From assembly GCA_013362555.1 (NCBI GenBank), contig JABFVX010000083.1:1-28448 (forward strand): a stretch of 28,448 nucleotides of DNA. Reading direction: 5' to 3'. Made by a program: the position numbers and the translations under genes. Positions within the stretch are counted from its first letter, which is position 1, and the number at the start of each line of letters is the position of its first letter. Positions 1 to 7,519 of the stretch are shown in pieces. The stretch is from Mycobacteriaceae bacterium. Its GTDB lineage: Bacteria; Actinomycetota; Actinomycetes; Mycobacteriales; Mycobacteriaceae. The notes beneath the pieces were generated by a model, which saw nothing but the letters and a program-made list of their open reading frames with translations, did not search any database and was not told the DNA's origin.

Positions 1-472
1 GCACGACCGCATTTCCGTGCCTGCCGAGATAGGGGCTTGCGAGCATGGCCATGCCGAAGAGAATCACGGCGTGTCCGGACGGGAACGCCTGGCCGGCGGC
101 GGGCACGTTCCGCACTATCGCCCCGGGCATGACGGCGCCCGGGCGCTGTTGGTGCACTACGGTTTTCAGGACGTCGTACTCGACGACCAACTTCATCGGA
201 ACGAGTGCCGCCAGTCCCAGCGCGAGCCGAAACCGCCACCACATCACCACGACCGCTACCAGGAGCGGCGCGCCCAGCACACCGGGCAGCTGCGCGGCCC
301 ACATCACCCGATACCAGTCGTCGGGTAGACGGTTGAGCAGCTCGAACAGCCGGCCATCGCACCATCGCAGCCACGGCGCGTCGATCTGCAGTATCACCGC
401 CGCCGACACCACGACCGCGGTCCCGGCGACCACCAGGTCGGCGGTGCGGCGGTGTGAGCGAAAGGTAGGCAT
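1..472 (-). CDS. PAP2-family membrane phosphatase, 3' part outside the window
   Basis: The reading frame runs off the left edge; 157 residues are visible. It begins with a short basic stretch, then a hydrophobic segment (about residues 14-27), then further hydrophobic segments around residues 63-80 and 85-95. Near residues 106-114 is a K-T-V-V-H-Q-Q-R-P stretch that fits the KxxxxxxRP phosphatase signature. About 20 residues later is A-F-P-S-G-H, the second PAP2 signature with its catalytic His. The final signature (SRxxxxxHxxxD) would lie outside. PAP2 enzymes remove phosphate from lipid phosphates or polyprenyl diphosphates in the membrane; the substrate here is unknown. ATG at 472 has GGGGA about 8 bases upstream. 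An in-frame ATG at 487 is the alternative. It lies 70 bases after hspX on the same strand, beyond a GC-rich hairpin, so co-transcription is uncertain. Confidence 0.8.
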   Translation of the reverse strand, partial: MPTFRSHRRTADLVVAGTAVVVSAAVILQIDAPWLRWCDGRLFELLNRLPDDWYRVMWAAQLPGVLGAPLLVAVVVMWWRFRLALGLAALVPMKLVVEYDVLKTVVHQQRPGAVMPGAIVRNVPAAGQAFPSGHAVILFGMAMLASPYLGRHGNAVV

Positions 473-501
473 GGCGGAAATCCCCATAGGTGAGCAGACG
501 A

Positions 502-532
502 CCGGCCCGGAACGCGGACGCGCCCGGGCCGG
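502..532 (-). terminator. GC-rich hairpin after hspX
   Basis: Nine-base arms CCGGCCCGG (502-510) and CCGGGCCGG (524-532) are fully complementary around a 13-base loop. The hairpin sits 11 bases beyond the hspX stop and upstream of the PAP2 gene. No T-tract follows, which is usual for actinobacterial terminators. Confidence 0.4.
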
Positions 533-542
533 CCGCCGGAGG

Positions 543-974
543 TCAGTTGGCCGAGGTGACTTCGATGGTCTTCTCGGTTGACTTGGTCGGCGCCACCGGA
601 ACGGTGACGGTGAGGATGCCGTTGTCGTACTGGGCGTCGATGGCGTTCTCGTCGGCGCCCGCGGGCAGCGAGATGGTCCGCAGGAACGAGCCGTAGCTGA
701 ATTCCGACCGGCCCTTGGTCTCCCGCTTCTCGGTGCGCTCGGCTTTGACGGTGAGCAGGCCCCCGTTGACGATGACGGTGATGTCCTTGGCCGAGTCGAG
801 TCCGGGGAGCTCGGCCCGCAGGATGTATTTTTCGTCTGCGAGTTCGTCTTCCACCTTGATCAGGTGCGTGTCGAACAGTGGGCGCAGATTCATGGTCGAG
901 GGGAATCCGGGGAACCAGTCCGAGGGGTCGGGCAGCAGTCCGTGGGTGTGCCGGTACATGGGGAGGAGGCTCAT
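543..974 (-). CDS. hspX: HspX/Acr-type alpha-crystallin small heat-shock protein
   Basis: The protein has 143 residues, almost the same as M. tuberculosis HspX (144). It is an ATP-independent holdase that forms oligomers and protects proteins during hypoxic dormancy. The N-terminal arm contains F-D-T-H-L-I. The alpha-crystallin domain (about residues 40-128) includes R-A-E-L-P-G, T-V-K-A-E-R-T-E, R-S-E-F-S-Y-G-S-F and a terminal D-N-G-I-L-T-V strand. The short tail ends in an I-E-V that fits the C-terminal I-x-I/V anchor. These segments match my memory of mycobacterial HspX closely. The start at 974 is chosen because GGAG lies five bases upstream and the length fits the family. A longer upstream frame exists but would read through the promoter region. 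A DevR-like palindrome at 1065-1078 lies about 90 bases upstream, so DevR control is likely. Confidence 0.95.
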   Translation of the reverse strand: MSLLPMYRHTHGLLPDPSDWFPGFPSTMNLRPLFDTHLIKVEDELADEKYILRAELPGLDSAKDITVIVNGGLLTVKAERTEKRETKGRSEFSYGSFLRTISLPAGADENAIDAQYDNGILTVTVPVAPTKSTEKTIEVTSAN

Positions 975-1064
975 GACGACTCCGGGTTTTCGCAGGTGCG
1001 GTTGACATTTCGATTCGACCGCGTTGTCGGTCAAGCGGGGTAGAGCCAAGGTGCCCGCTCTGCC

Positions 1065-1078
1065 AGGACCTAGGTCTC
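1065..1078 (-). promoter_or_regulatory. Candidate DevR box for hspX
   Basis: AGGACCTAGGTCTC matches the core GGGACTWWAGTCCC of the published DosR/DevR consensus at 10 of 14 positions. Its central GACCTAGGTC is a perfect palindrome. It lies about 90 bases upstream of the hspX start. Confidence 0.55.
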
Positions 1079-1093
1079 TCGCGGGTCCAATAG

Positions 1094-1148
1094 CCTCCGG
1101 AACGACCCGTGGGTTGCGGCCGCCGCAACCCACGGGTCGTTCCGGAGG
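1094..1148. terminator. Perfect 55-base palindrome, family B
   Basis: Left arm 1094-1120 and right arm 1122-1148 are perfectly complementary over 27 bases around a single central base. The arm contains CCGGAACGACCCGTGG, shared with hairpins at 7466-7515 and 17702-17754. It starts just after the flavodoxin-like gene (stop at 1155) and upstream of the hspX promoter. It would therefore end transcription of the flavodoxin gene and insulate hspX. Confidence 0.7.
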
Positions 1149-1154
1149 GCGCTG

Positions 1155-1802
1155 TCAGGTTCGGGAGGGTTTGCCGAAGAGATCGGCGAATCGGCGGTAG
1201 GTCTCGATGTCGAGACGTGTGCCGAGATCGGAGTTGGTGGTGCGGGCCGGGAGGTGGGCGGGCTCCAGCGCGATGTCCACTCCGGCCGCGATCGTCTCGG
1301 CCCAGGCGGAGACGGCGTCCCATTCGCGTAGGTCGCCGTAGGGGGTGCCGATCAGCCGCAGCAGCAGGCGCATCCGCAGGCTGGTGGGAGCGTGGTAAAC
1401 GCCTGCGAGCGGGCGGTATTCGAGGGCGGCGACGTCGTCGCGGACGCGGGCGATCTGGGGCGGCACCATGCGCTTGAGCCTGCGGCCGATCGGGCCGCGC
1501 ATCGCGGGGCCCATGCCGACGCTGAAAAGCCATACCGGCCGGTGGCGCAAAGCTTCTCGATTGCGTTCGATGTAGGTATTCAGCTCCGGGAGCAGCTCTC
1601 CGTTGTGGACGGCGCTGCCGAGGACGGCGACCTCGAACAGTGCGGCGTCCGGTGCGTCGGCCGCCATGGCGGTCCGCACGTGCAGGCCGCGGGCGCGCAG
1701 TTGTTCGGCCAGGAACTCCGCGATTTCGGCGGTTGAGCCGCTCGCGCTGGCGTAGACCACCAGGACAGTGTGTTCGTTGTGGTGACACGGTGTAGACGTC
1801 AT
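1155..1802 (-). CDS. Flavodoxin-domain protein
   Basis: This is a 215-residue protein with an N-terminal flavodoxin fold. After a first beta strand (V-L-V-V-Y-A-S) comes S-G-S-T-A-E-I-A, which fits the phosphate-binding loop that holds FMN. Strands V-A-V-L-G-S-A-V and V-W-L-F-S-V-G follow at the expected spacing. Such proteins carry one or two electrons between redox partners or, as in HemG-like forms, oxidise protoporphyrinogen. The exact partner cannot be told from sequence. The C-terminal third (arginine-rich, then helical) is less typical of simple electron-carrier flavodoxins. ATG at 1802 is preferred because a possible DevR-type motif lies at 1831-1843. An in-frame ATG at 1865 would lie six bases after the preceding small frame. 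A 55-base palindrome follows the stop. Confidence 0.75.
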   Translation of the reverse strand: MTSTPCHHNEHTVLVVYASASGSTAEIAEFLAEQLRARGLHVRTAMAADAPDAALFEVAVLGSAVHNGELLPELNTYIERNREALRHRPVWLFSVGMGPAMRGPIGRRLKRMVPPQIARVRDDVAALEYRPLAGVYHAPTSLRMRLLLRLIGTPYGDLREWDAVSAWAETIAAGVDIALEPAHLPARTTNSDLGTRLDIETYRRFADLFGKPSRT

Positions 1803-1830
1803 ATTCCCACGCTGCGCTCGCGCCTCGCCC

Positions 1831-1843
1831 GTCACTAGGGTCC
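1831..1843 (-). promoter_or_regulatory. Variant DevR-like motif upstream of the flavodoxin gene
   Basis: Read on the gene's strand this is GGACCCTAGTGAC, matching 9 of 13 positions of the DevR core. A nearly identical string, GGACCGTAGTGACC, occurs at 13379-13392 upstream of another minus-strand gene, in both cases about 20-30 bases before the start codon. The repetition supports a real site more than the score does. Confidence 0.35.
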
Positions 1844-1871
1844 GCGGACACTCGGAAGTCGACATTCGGCT

Positions 1872-2072
1872 CTAGGGACGTGCCGGTCCGAGGTGGGAGG
1901 GGAAAGCGCTGTCCGCGCCGGTGATCTCGAACGTGACGTAGCCCCCGTCGGGGACTATCCGGACCTTGGTCCGCGGCCGCCCCCAGGTCAGCACCTGCAC
2001 CGCGGCGTCGGGTCCAGCAGGGTAGCCGAGGTCGATCGATTCGTGCCTTTGGGCCCCGGGACCGGTGACCAT
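1872..2072 (-). CDS. Possible 66-residue protein of unknown function
   Basis: I do not recognise this protein. The frame has clearly biased codon use, with roughly four in five codons ending in G or C. It contains a plausible beta-rich stretch: V-Q-V-L-T-W-G, then K-V-R-I-V-P-D-G-G-Y-V-T-F-E-I-T-G. It has no signal peptide, membrane segment or cysteines. The stop lies six bases before the alternative start of the flavodoxin-like gene (1865), so the two could be coupled. Its 5' end overlaps a GGGACCGGTGACC palindrome at 2058-2070 that could instead belong to the USP A promoter. It may be a small real gene or the remnant of a longer one. Confidence 0.35.
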   Translation of the reverse strand: MVTGPGAQRHESIDLGYPAGPDAAVQVLTWGRPRTKVRIVPDGGYVTFEITGADSAFPSHLGPARP

Positions 2073-2144
2073 CGGCAGCAGCGCGGCTGAAAGCTTGCTC
2101 TTAGCTTGGTGTTAAGCGATAGCGCAACCGAATTGAGGGAAGAA

Positions 2145-2999
2145 ATGACGACACAAGTCAACCCGCCTGTCGTCGTTGGGGTGGACGGATCCGAGTCGGC
2201 ACGCGCCGCGGTGCGGTGGGCCGCGGCCGAGGCCGCATCGCACGGCGCGCCGCTGCATCTGGTGTATGTGATCGGTGCGCCTCTCGACTACGGTCCCGGT
2301 CTCGGCGTGGTGCCCATCGACTATGAAACGTTCCGGAAAGCGGGCGACGAGGCCATTGCCGACGCCGCCAAGTCGGCCGAAGAGGCAGCGGCAGTGAAGG
2401 TGTCGGCGTTCGTGGTCGGCGGCAACCCCACCACCGTGCTGCTGGAGCGCTCGCGCGAAGCACGGCTGATCGTGGTCGGCACGCGCGGGCTCGGCGCGGT
2501 CAAGCGCGGAGTGCTTGGCTCGGTGAGTACCGCGGTGTCGCGCCGGGCGCACTGCCCGGTCGCGGTTATTCCGGACCAGGCCGAGCACACCGCCGGCGCC
2601 GTGGTCGTCGGGGTGGACGGTACCGAGGCCGATTCGCCCGCCGTGGCCATTGCGTTCGACGAAGCTTCGCACCGTGACGCCGAACTCGTCGTCCTGCATG
2701 TCTGGACGATGGACGGGATCCTCAGCACCGCCACGCTGCGGACCGAGGCCTATGCATTGCTCTCGGAGAGCATGGCCGGCTACCGCGAGCGCTACCCCGA
2801 GGTGCGCATGCGGCGGACAGTGGTGGAGAACTCGCCGGTCAAGCGCCTGGTGGAGGCCTCGGACACGGCGCAGCTGGTGGTCGTCGGCACGCACAACCCC
2901 GGCCTGGTCGCCGAGCTGATCTTCGGATCCACCAGCCAGGCCGTGGCGCACCGCACCCACTGCCCGGTCATCATCGCCAAGGCGCCCGAAGCGGCGTGA
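2145..2999 (+). CDS. Tandem-domain universal stress protein (USP A)
   Basis: The 284 residues form two UspA domains. Domain 1 (about 6-145) starts P-V-V-V-G-V-D-G-S-E-S and ends with G-T-R-G-L-G-A-V-K-R-G-V-L-G-S, the classic G-2X-G-9X-G-S/T ATP-binding motif. Domain 2 (about 152-280) starts V-V-V-G-V-D-G and has G-T-H-N-P at the equivalent place, so the second glycine is replaced by Asn. Tandem USPs of this size occur in the mycobacterial dormancy regulon; Rv2623 binds ATP and slows growth. ATG at 2145 has GAGGGA about five bases upstream. The nearest relative in this window is USP E (25533-26411), which is very similar in the first 65 residues. A perfect 58-base palindrome lies downstream of the stop. 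Confidence 0.92.
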   Translation: MTTQVNPPVVVGVDGSESARAAVRWAAAEAASHGAPLHLVYVIGAPLDYGPGLGVVPIDYETFRKAGDEAIADAAKSAEEAAAVKVSAFVVGGNPTTVLLERSREARLIVVGTRGLGAVKRGVLGSVSTAVSRRAHCPVAVIPDQAEHTAGAVVVGVDGTEADSPAVAIAFDEASHRDAELVVLHVWTMDGILSTATLRTEAYALLSESMAGYRERYPEVRMRRTVVENSPVKRLVEASDTAQLVVVGTHNPGLVAELIFGSTSQAVAHRTHCPVIIAKAPEAA

Positions 3000-3046
3000 C
3001 GTCGTGGACGCGTAATACTGCCGCATCGGTCCCGATGACCGGCTCC

Positions 3047-3104
3047 ACACCCGTACCTCGCCCTTACACCCGCAGCTGCGGGTGTAAGGGCGAGGTACGG
3101 GTGT
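3047..3104. terminator. Perfect 58-base palindrome, family A
   Basis: Arms 3047-3075 and 3076-3104 are perfectly complementary over 29 bases, with the centre at CAG|CTG. The core ACACCCGCAGCTGCGGGTGT recurs at 11242-11303 and at the window's end. It lies between USP A and PEP synthase, both on the plus strand, and would terminate USP A transcription. There is no T-tract. Confidence 0.7.
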
Positions 3105-3208
3105 ATCGCGGCGCTTGTTCGCGCCGCTCGACGCCCGTCGGCAGCCCGACTTTTCTGGTGCGCGGGTTGCAGATCGGGAGGCGTGTGTTGCCGAAGGTCA
3201 CCGGGTTG

Positions 3209-3222
3209 GGGGCCTTGGACTC
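3209..3222 (+). promoter_or_regulatory. Weak candidate DevR box upstream of PEP synthase
   Basis: GGGGCCTTGGACTC matches 9 of 14 core positions and lies 38 bases upstream of the start codon. In DNA this GC-rich, a 9/14 match could be chance. Confidence 0.25.
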
Positions 3223-3259
3223 TGGAGTGGGTGCGCCCGGGGCGGTGATCGTGGGGATC

Positions 3260-5602
3260 ATGACTGCAACTGTGGAACCCACTGCCGACGCCGTACTCGC
3301 CGATGCTGTACGGGGTTTCGAGACGCTGCGGCTTGCCGATGAGGTAGAGGCGGGCGGTAAGGGGGCGAACCTCGGCGAGTTGGCGTTCGCCGGGTTTCCG
3401 GTGCCGCCCGGGTTCGTCGTCTTGCGTTCGGGGTATCTGGAGGCGATGCGCCGCGGCGAGGTCGATGTCGAGTTGGCCGCCGAGCACCGCCAGGCGCTGG
3501 CCGCGGTCGGCGACGACAAGGAGTTGGCCAGGCGCTGTGACCGGATGCGGTCCTCGGTGGCGGTGGCGGGCATGCCTGCCGAACTGCGTGACGCTGTCGT
3601 CGCGGCCTACCATGGGCTCGGCGACAGTTCCGACGACGGCGTCGCGCAGGACGCGGTTCCGGTAGCGGTTCGTTCGTCGGCAACCGGCGAGGACGGTGCG
3701 TCCGCGTCTTTCGCGGGGATGAACGCCAGCTTCACCAACGTCACCGGGGCCGACGCCGTGGTCGAGGCCGTACGGCGGTGCTGGGCATCGCTGTTCAGCC
3801 CACGCGCCGAAAGTTACCGCGCCGAACGCGGATTCACGGAGGACCCGGCCATGGCCGTGGTGGTGCAGCGCATGGTGGCGCCCCGGAGCAGCGGCGTGGC
3901 CTTCACCGCAGACCCGAGTACCGGGGCAACCGACCGCGTGGTGATCGAAGCGGCCCGCGGGCAGGGCGAGGTGGTCGTGTCGGGCGCGGTCGAACCGGAC
4001 CACTACGTGGTGTCGAAAGGCGAGCTGCGAATCATTCAGGCGCGCAGTGGGAATCAGAAGTTCCAGATTATCGCCGGTGCAAAAGGTGGCGACCGGCGTG
4101 TCGCCGTGGCTGAAGCCGCGGGCCAACGGGTGCTCGACGACGACATGATTCTCGGTATCGCGCAGTTGGCCATCGCGGTGGAACAGCATCACCGCAAGGC
4201 ACAGGATGTCGAGTGGGCAGTCGACGAGGAGCGCCGATGCTGGCTGGTGCAGGCCCGCCCGATCACCACGCTCGCCAAGCCTGTTCCCGCCGCCGAGCCG
4301 GTCGTCGGGACGCCGTTGGTCACCGGCTTGCCCGCGTCGCCGGGCGTGGCGACCGGCGTGGCGCGGGTGCTGTCCGGTCCGCAGGAGGGCGCGCGGCTGC
4401 GCGACGGCGAGATCCTGGTGGCCACCATGACTACGCCCGACTGGGTGCCGACCCTGCGCCGCGCGGCGGGCGTGGTGACCGACAGCGGCGGTGCGACCTG
4501 TCACGCCGCGATCGTCACTCGTGAACTGGGCGTGCCCTGTGTGGTGGGCGCCCGCTCTGCGACGTCGGTGATCGCGGATGGCCAGGCCCTGACGGTGGAC
4601 GGGACCACGGGCGCGGTCTTCGCGGGCAAGCATGCCCGCAGCCACCCCGCGGGGGCGAACGGGCTGGACCGTGCTGCGGCTGCGCCGGTGACGGCGACCA
4701 AGATCTATGTGAATCTGGCGATGCCGGATGTCGCCGAAAGCGTTGCCGCGCGCGAGGTGGACGGCGTCGGGTTGCTGCGGGCGGAGTTCATGCTCACTCG
4801 CGCGCTGCGTGGCAGGCATCCCAAGGATCTGATCGCCCGCGGCGAGCAGGCGGCGTTCGTGGAGCGGATGGCGGACTCGATCGGCCGCATCGCGGCCGCC
4901 TTCGCCCCGCGACCGGTGGTCTACCGCGCAACCGATCTGCGCAGCAACGAATTTCGTGGCCTCATCGGCGGAAGCGAGTTCGAGCCGGTCGAGGACAACC
5001 CGATGATCGGCTACCGCGGCTGCTTCCGCTATGTGCACGAGCCCGAGATGTTCAATCTCGAGCTGACGGCTTTGTCCCGCGCCCGCGATCGCAGCCCCAA
5101 CGTCGCGCTGATGCTGCCTTTCGTGCGGACCGGGTGGGAACTGGAACGTTGCCTGGAACTGGTCGACGCGAGCCCGCTGGGCCAGGCCCGCGGCCTGCAC
5201 CGCTGGGTGATGGCCGAGGTGCCCTCTGTCATGTATTGGCTGCCGCAGTATTTCGGCCTCGGCATCGACGGAGTATCCATCGGCAGCAACGACCTCACCC
5301 AGCTGATACTCGGCGTCGACCGCGATTCACGGCTGTGTGCTGAGGTTTTCGACGAAGCCGACCCAGCGGTGCTGGACGCGATCGAGACGATCGTGCGGAC
5401 CGCCCGCGCGCACGGGGTGACGTCCTCGCTGTGCGGGCAGGCCCCGACCTCCCGGCCCGGCTACGCCGAACACCTGGTCCGCATGGGCATCACGTCCATC
5501 TCCGTGGATCCCTCCGCAGTGACGCAGGTCCGCCACGCGGTCGCCGCCGCCGAGCAGCGCGTCCTGTTGCACGCCGCATTGGCCGATCGGGATCGCCCGT
5601 GA
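3260..5602 (+). CDS. ppsA: Phosphoenolpyruvate synthase
   Basis: This 780-residue protein has the full PEP synthase layout and close to the usual length. It converts pyruvate, ATP and water to PEP, AMP and phosphate, feeding gluconeogenesis. The N-terminal ATP-grasp domain (about 1-340) shows G-G-K-G-A-N-L-G-E-L, V-R-S-S-A-T-G-E-D and F-T-A-D-P. The swivelling phosphohistidine domain has G-G-A-T-C-H-A-A with catalytic His415. The C-terminal PEP/pyruvate TIM barrel contains G-L-L-R-A-E-F, S-I-G-S-N-D-L-T-Q and S-S-L-C-G-Q-A with Cys725 in the catalytic position. ATG at 3260 is chosen because similarity begins there. A GTGGGGATC stretch just upstream is the only ribosome-binding candidate. Pyruvate phosphate dikinase is less likely given the length and the N-A-S-F-T-N-V-T segment. 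Its stop is three bases before a palindrome shared with pfkB. Confidence 0.92.
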   Translation: MTATVEPTADAVLADAVRGFETLRLADEVEAGGKGANLGELAFAGFPVPPGFVVLRSGYLEAMRRGEVDVELAAEHRQALAAVGDDKELARRCDRMRSSVAVAGMPAELRDAVVAAYHGLGDSSDDGVAQDAVPVAVRSSATGEDGASASFAGMNASFTNVTGADAVVEAVRRCWASLFSPRAESYRAERGFTEDPAMAVVVQRMVAPRSSGVAFTADPSTGATDRVVIEAARGQGEVVVSGAVEPDHYVVSKGELRIIQARSGNQKFQIIAGAKGGDRRVAVAEAAGQRVLDDDMILGIAQLAIAVEQHHRKAQDVEWAVDEERRCWLVQARPITTLAKPVPAAEPVVGTPLVTGLPASPGVATGVARVLSGPQEGARLRDGEILVATMTTPDWVPTLRRAAGVVTDSGGATCHAAIVTRELGVPCVVGARSATSVIADGQALTVDGTTGAVFAGKHARSHPAGANGLDRAAAAPVTATKIYVNLAMPDVAESVAAREVDGVGLLRAEFMLTRALRGRHPKDLIARGEQAAFVERMADSIGRIAAAFAPRPVVYRATDLRSNEFRGLIGGSEFEPVEDNPMIGYRGCFRYVHEPEMFNLELTALSRARDRSPNVALMLPFVRTGWELERCLELVDASPLGQARGLHRWVMAEVPSVMYWLPQYFGLGIDGVSIGSNDLTQLILGVDRDSRLCAEVFDEADPAVLDAIETIVRTARAHGVTSSLCGQAPTSRPGYAEHLVRMGITSISVDPSAVTQVRHAVAAAEQRVLLHAALADRDRP

Positions 5603-5604
5603 TC

Positions 5605-5670
5605 CGCCGCACCCGAACCTCGCTCGTACACCCGACGCGTCGGGTGTACGAGCGAGGTTCGGGTGCGGCG
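5605..5670. terminator. Perfect 66-base palindrome between converging genes, family A
   Basis: Arms 5605-5637 and 5638-5670 are perfectly complementary over 33 bases, the longest in the window, with the centre at ACG|CGT instead of CAG|CTG. It fills the gap between the stops of PEP synthase (5602) and pfkB (5677), so it could serve both as a bidirectional terminator. Confidence 0.75.
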
Positions 5671-5676
5671 TCGGGA

Positions 5677-6627
5677 TCACGTGGGGAGGGGCTCGGGCTG
5701 GATGTGGGGGAGGAGGGCGGCGAGGTCGGGCAGGCGGAAGGACCCGGTGCCCGGGAGCATGACTGTGGCGGCGGCCGCGGCGACGCCGTGGCGGCACGCG
5801 GTGACCGGGTCGTCGCCTGCGGCGAGGCGAACTGTGATGGTTGCGACGAGGCTGTCGCCCGCGCAGGTGACGCTGCGGGCGGGGCGCGGCAGCGGTGGGG
5901 CCGGGATACGCACGGCCACGTCGCGGGTGACGCAGACGGTGCCGAGCGGGCCCACGGTGGCCACGGCGATGTCCGCGCCGCCGAGATCGAGTACTCGCCG
6001 CGCCGCCGCGTGGGCGTCGGCGAAGCTCGCGACCGGCCGGTCGATAAGGCCGGATGCCGCGGTTCGGTCGAGTCGCGCGAGGAAAGCCCGTTCGCCCAGT
6101 GCTTTTCGCAATGGTTCGCCGCAGATGTCGTGTAGCACCCGCACTTCGCGGTCATTGGCCTGCCGGATCAGGTCGGTGAAATAGTCGTCGGGCAGGCCCG
6201 GCGGCAGGCTGCCTGTGATGACCAGGAACCCGCCGGGCTCCAGCGCGTCGTACACCGTCTCGATGCAGCGTCCGCCCTCGACCTCGGTGAGCGTGGGTCC
6301 GGGTGGCACGATGTGAACGCTGTGTCCGGCGCCGACGTCGTCCACCACTACCCCCACTCGCGTAGGTTCGGCTACCGGGACTCCGATGTGGCGGATGCCC
6401 TCCGTGTCGAGCAGCCGGTTCAGCCACTCGCCCGTCTCCGCGCCACGTGTGTGCACGGCGATCGCCGCGGCCCCGAGGCGCTGCACGTAACGGGCCACGT
6501 TGATGCCACCGCCGCCCGCTTGCACGTTGCGCTGGACAGCGCGGCTCTTGCCTTCGCAGACCAGTCCGGGTACCTCGAACGTCAGGTCGACGGTGGGATT
6601 GACGGTGAGCGTGACGATTCCAGGCAT
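5677..6627 (-). CDS. pfkB: PfkB-family sugar kinase (phosphofructokinase-2 type)
   Basis: This 316-residue ribokinase-fold kinase resembles M. tuberculosis PfkB (Rv2029c), a dormancy-regulon enzyme that phosphorylates fructose 6-phosphate. The N-terminus L-T-V-N-P-T-V-D-L-T is typical of PfkB/LacC/FruK. A-G-G-G-G-I-N-V-A-R (about 37-46) is the first signature. I-T-G-S-L-P-P-G (about 139-146) lies in the substrate/ATP region. The second signature, normally GAGDS, reads C-A-G-D-S with Cys255 in place of the first glycine. The catalytic base Asp258 is kept. 1-Phosphofructokinase or tagatose-6-phosphate kinase activity cannot be excluded. GAGGT abuts the ATG at 6627, an unusually short spacing. 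It is divergent from the Rv1733c-like gene, and a DevR-like box at 6741-6754 lies between them. Confidence 0.88.
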   Translation of the reverse strand: MPGIVTLTVNPTVDLTFEVPGLVCEGKSRAVQRNVQAGGGGINVARYVQRLGAAAIAVHTRGAETGEWLNRLLDTEGIRHIGVPVAEPTRVGVVVDDVGAGHSVHIVPPGPTLTEVEGGRCIETVYDALEPGGFLVITGSLPPGLPDDYFTDLIRQANDREVRVLHDICGEPLRKALGERAFLARLDRTAASGLIDRPVASFADAHAAARRVLDLGGADIAVATVGPLGTVCVTRDVAVRIPAPPLPRPARSVTCAGDSLVATITVRLAAGDDPVTACRHGVAAAAATVMLPGTGSFRLPDLAALLPHIQPEPLPT

Positions 6628-6688
6628 ACCTCAGCAGACCGCAGGCGCGGCGGCATTCGTCAGGGGCGAAGGGCCTCGTCCCGACGTC

Positions 6689-6702
6689 CCAAGGTCTGTC
6701 CC
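6689..6702 (-). promoter_or_regulatory. Weak second DevR-like half-site for pfkB
   Basis: On the pfkB strand this reads GGGACAGACCTTGG. The first half-site GGGAC is perfect but the second is poor. It lies 62 bases upstream of the pfkB start. Confidence 0.2.
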
Positions 6703-6740
6703 CGTTCTCGCCGGATGCGGGCGCTAAGACCCGGCACATC

Positions 6741-6754
6741 GTGACTTTCGGCCG
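6741..6754. promoter_or_regulatory. Candidate DevR box between divergent pfkB and Rv1733c-like gene
   Basis: GTGACTTTCGGCCG matches 10 of 14 core positions and also fits the older GGGACTTTNGNCCC form of the consensus. It is 114 bases from the pfkB start and 64 bases from the start at 6818, so it could serve both directions. Confidence 0.5.
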
Positions 6755-6817
6755 TCCCGGTGCACTGAGCTTCTCGACCATGCTGAGTGAAACTGCCAGG
6801 GACAAAAGAGGTTTCCG

Positions 6818-7426
6818 ATGCCCACATACCCGTCGACGGCTGTGACCCTGTGGCGACTGTGCCCGTGGCACCGCAATCCGCTACATCGGTCTTCGGACCG
6901 GATCGAAGGCGTGGTGCGAATATTCGCGGTGCTGGTCGCCCTGGTCGCGATCCCGGTCGCGTGTTCGATCGGTACCATCCGGTACACCGTCGCTGCCGAA
7001 CACCTCCGCGCCGAAGACGCCGCCAAGACCGCGGTGACCGCGACTATCGTGGATAAGCCGACCCGGCCCACCGCAATCGATGGTGCGGGCGCGGACCCCA
7101 CGCGGTCCGAGGCGGTGGTCCGGTGGCAGCAGAACGGACGTTCCGGCACCGCCGAAGTCAGCGCCGAGTCCACCTCGGCAGTCGGCGACCCCGTCCCGGT
7201 GTGGCTCGGCCCCGACGGTCGCCCCACCACCGCCCCGCGAACCTCCCGCACCGCGGCCGCCGAGGGCGTCAGCGCCGCGGTCGCGCTCCTGGCCCTGGTC
7301 TGGACCACCGCGGCGGCCCTGGTCTGGATCACCGCCTCGCTCTGCGGCATCCGCCGCAACGCCCGCTGGGACCGCGAGTGGAGCGACCTCGACCGCCCCT
7401 CCCGAGACCGTTCCCCCGGCGATTGA
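6818..7426 (+). CDS. Rv1733c-like two-helix membrane protein
   Basis: The protein has 202 residues. A basic N-terminal part containing R-N-P-L and a following acidic D-R-I-E-G-V-V is followed by a hydrophobic helix (about 33-53). A soluble loop of about 95 residues (60-155), rich in T, A and charged residues, ends in V-W-L-G-P-D-G-R-P. A second hydrophobic helix (about 151-172) precedes a charged tail. This layout and the short motifs match M. tuberculosis Rv1733c, a dormancy-regulon membrane protein and T-cell antigen of unknown biochemical function. The membrane anchors would place the loop outside the cell if the basic N-terminus stays inside. AGAGG lies six bases upstream of the ATG. A palindrome between it and the ADH gene follows the stop. 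Confidence 0.85.
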   Translation: MPTYPSTAVTLWRLCPWHRNPLHRSSDRIEGVVRIFAVLVALVAIPVACSIGTIRYTVAAEHLRAEDAAKTAVTATIVDKPTRPTAIDGAGADPTRSEAVVRWQQNGRSGTAEVSAESTSAVGDPVPVWLGPDGRPTTAPRTSRTAAAEGVSAAVALLALVWTTAAALVWITASLCGIRRNARWDREWSDLDRPSRDRSPGD

Positions 7427-7465
7427 GACCTCACACCCTAAGGCCCCATCCTGAACCTCCGTCGG

Positions 7466-7515
7466 CCAGAACGACCCGTGGGTTTGTGCTCAACGCAGGT
7501 CACGGGTCGTTCTGG
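7466..7515. terminator. Imperfect family B palindrome between converging genes
   Basis: Outer arms CCAGAACGACCCGTG (7466-7480) and CACGGGTCGTTCTGG (7501-7515) pair perfectly over 15 bases. The inner 20 bases do not. The left inner part resembles the 1094 element and the right inner part resembles the 17702 element, so this copy looks like a hybrid. It lies between the Rv1733c-like gene and the ADH gene. Confidence 0.6.
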
Positions 7516-7519
7516 ACAT

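Noticed and set aside
2058..2070. GGGACCGGTGACC as a DevR box for USP A
   Set aside because: It begins with GGGAC but is one base short between halves and lies in the start of the possible 66-aa gene. I kept it only as a remark.
2792..5200. Very long minus-strand frame (about 800 codons) opposite USP A and PEP synthase
   Set aside because: It is the antisense shadow of strongly recognised genes in GC-rich DNA; its product is low-complexity, rich in R, H and G.
6782..6817. GGGACAAAAGAGG upstream of the Rv1733c-like gene as a DevR box
   Set aside because: It overlaps the ribosome binding site, and its second half does not fit the consensus.
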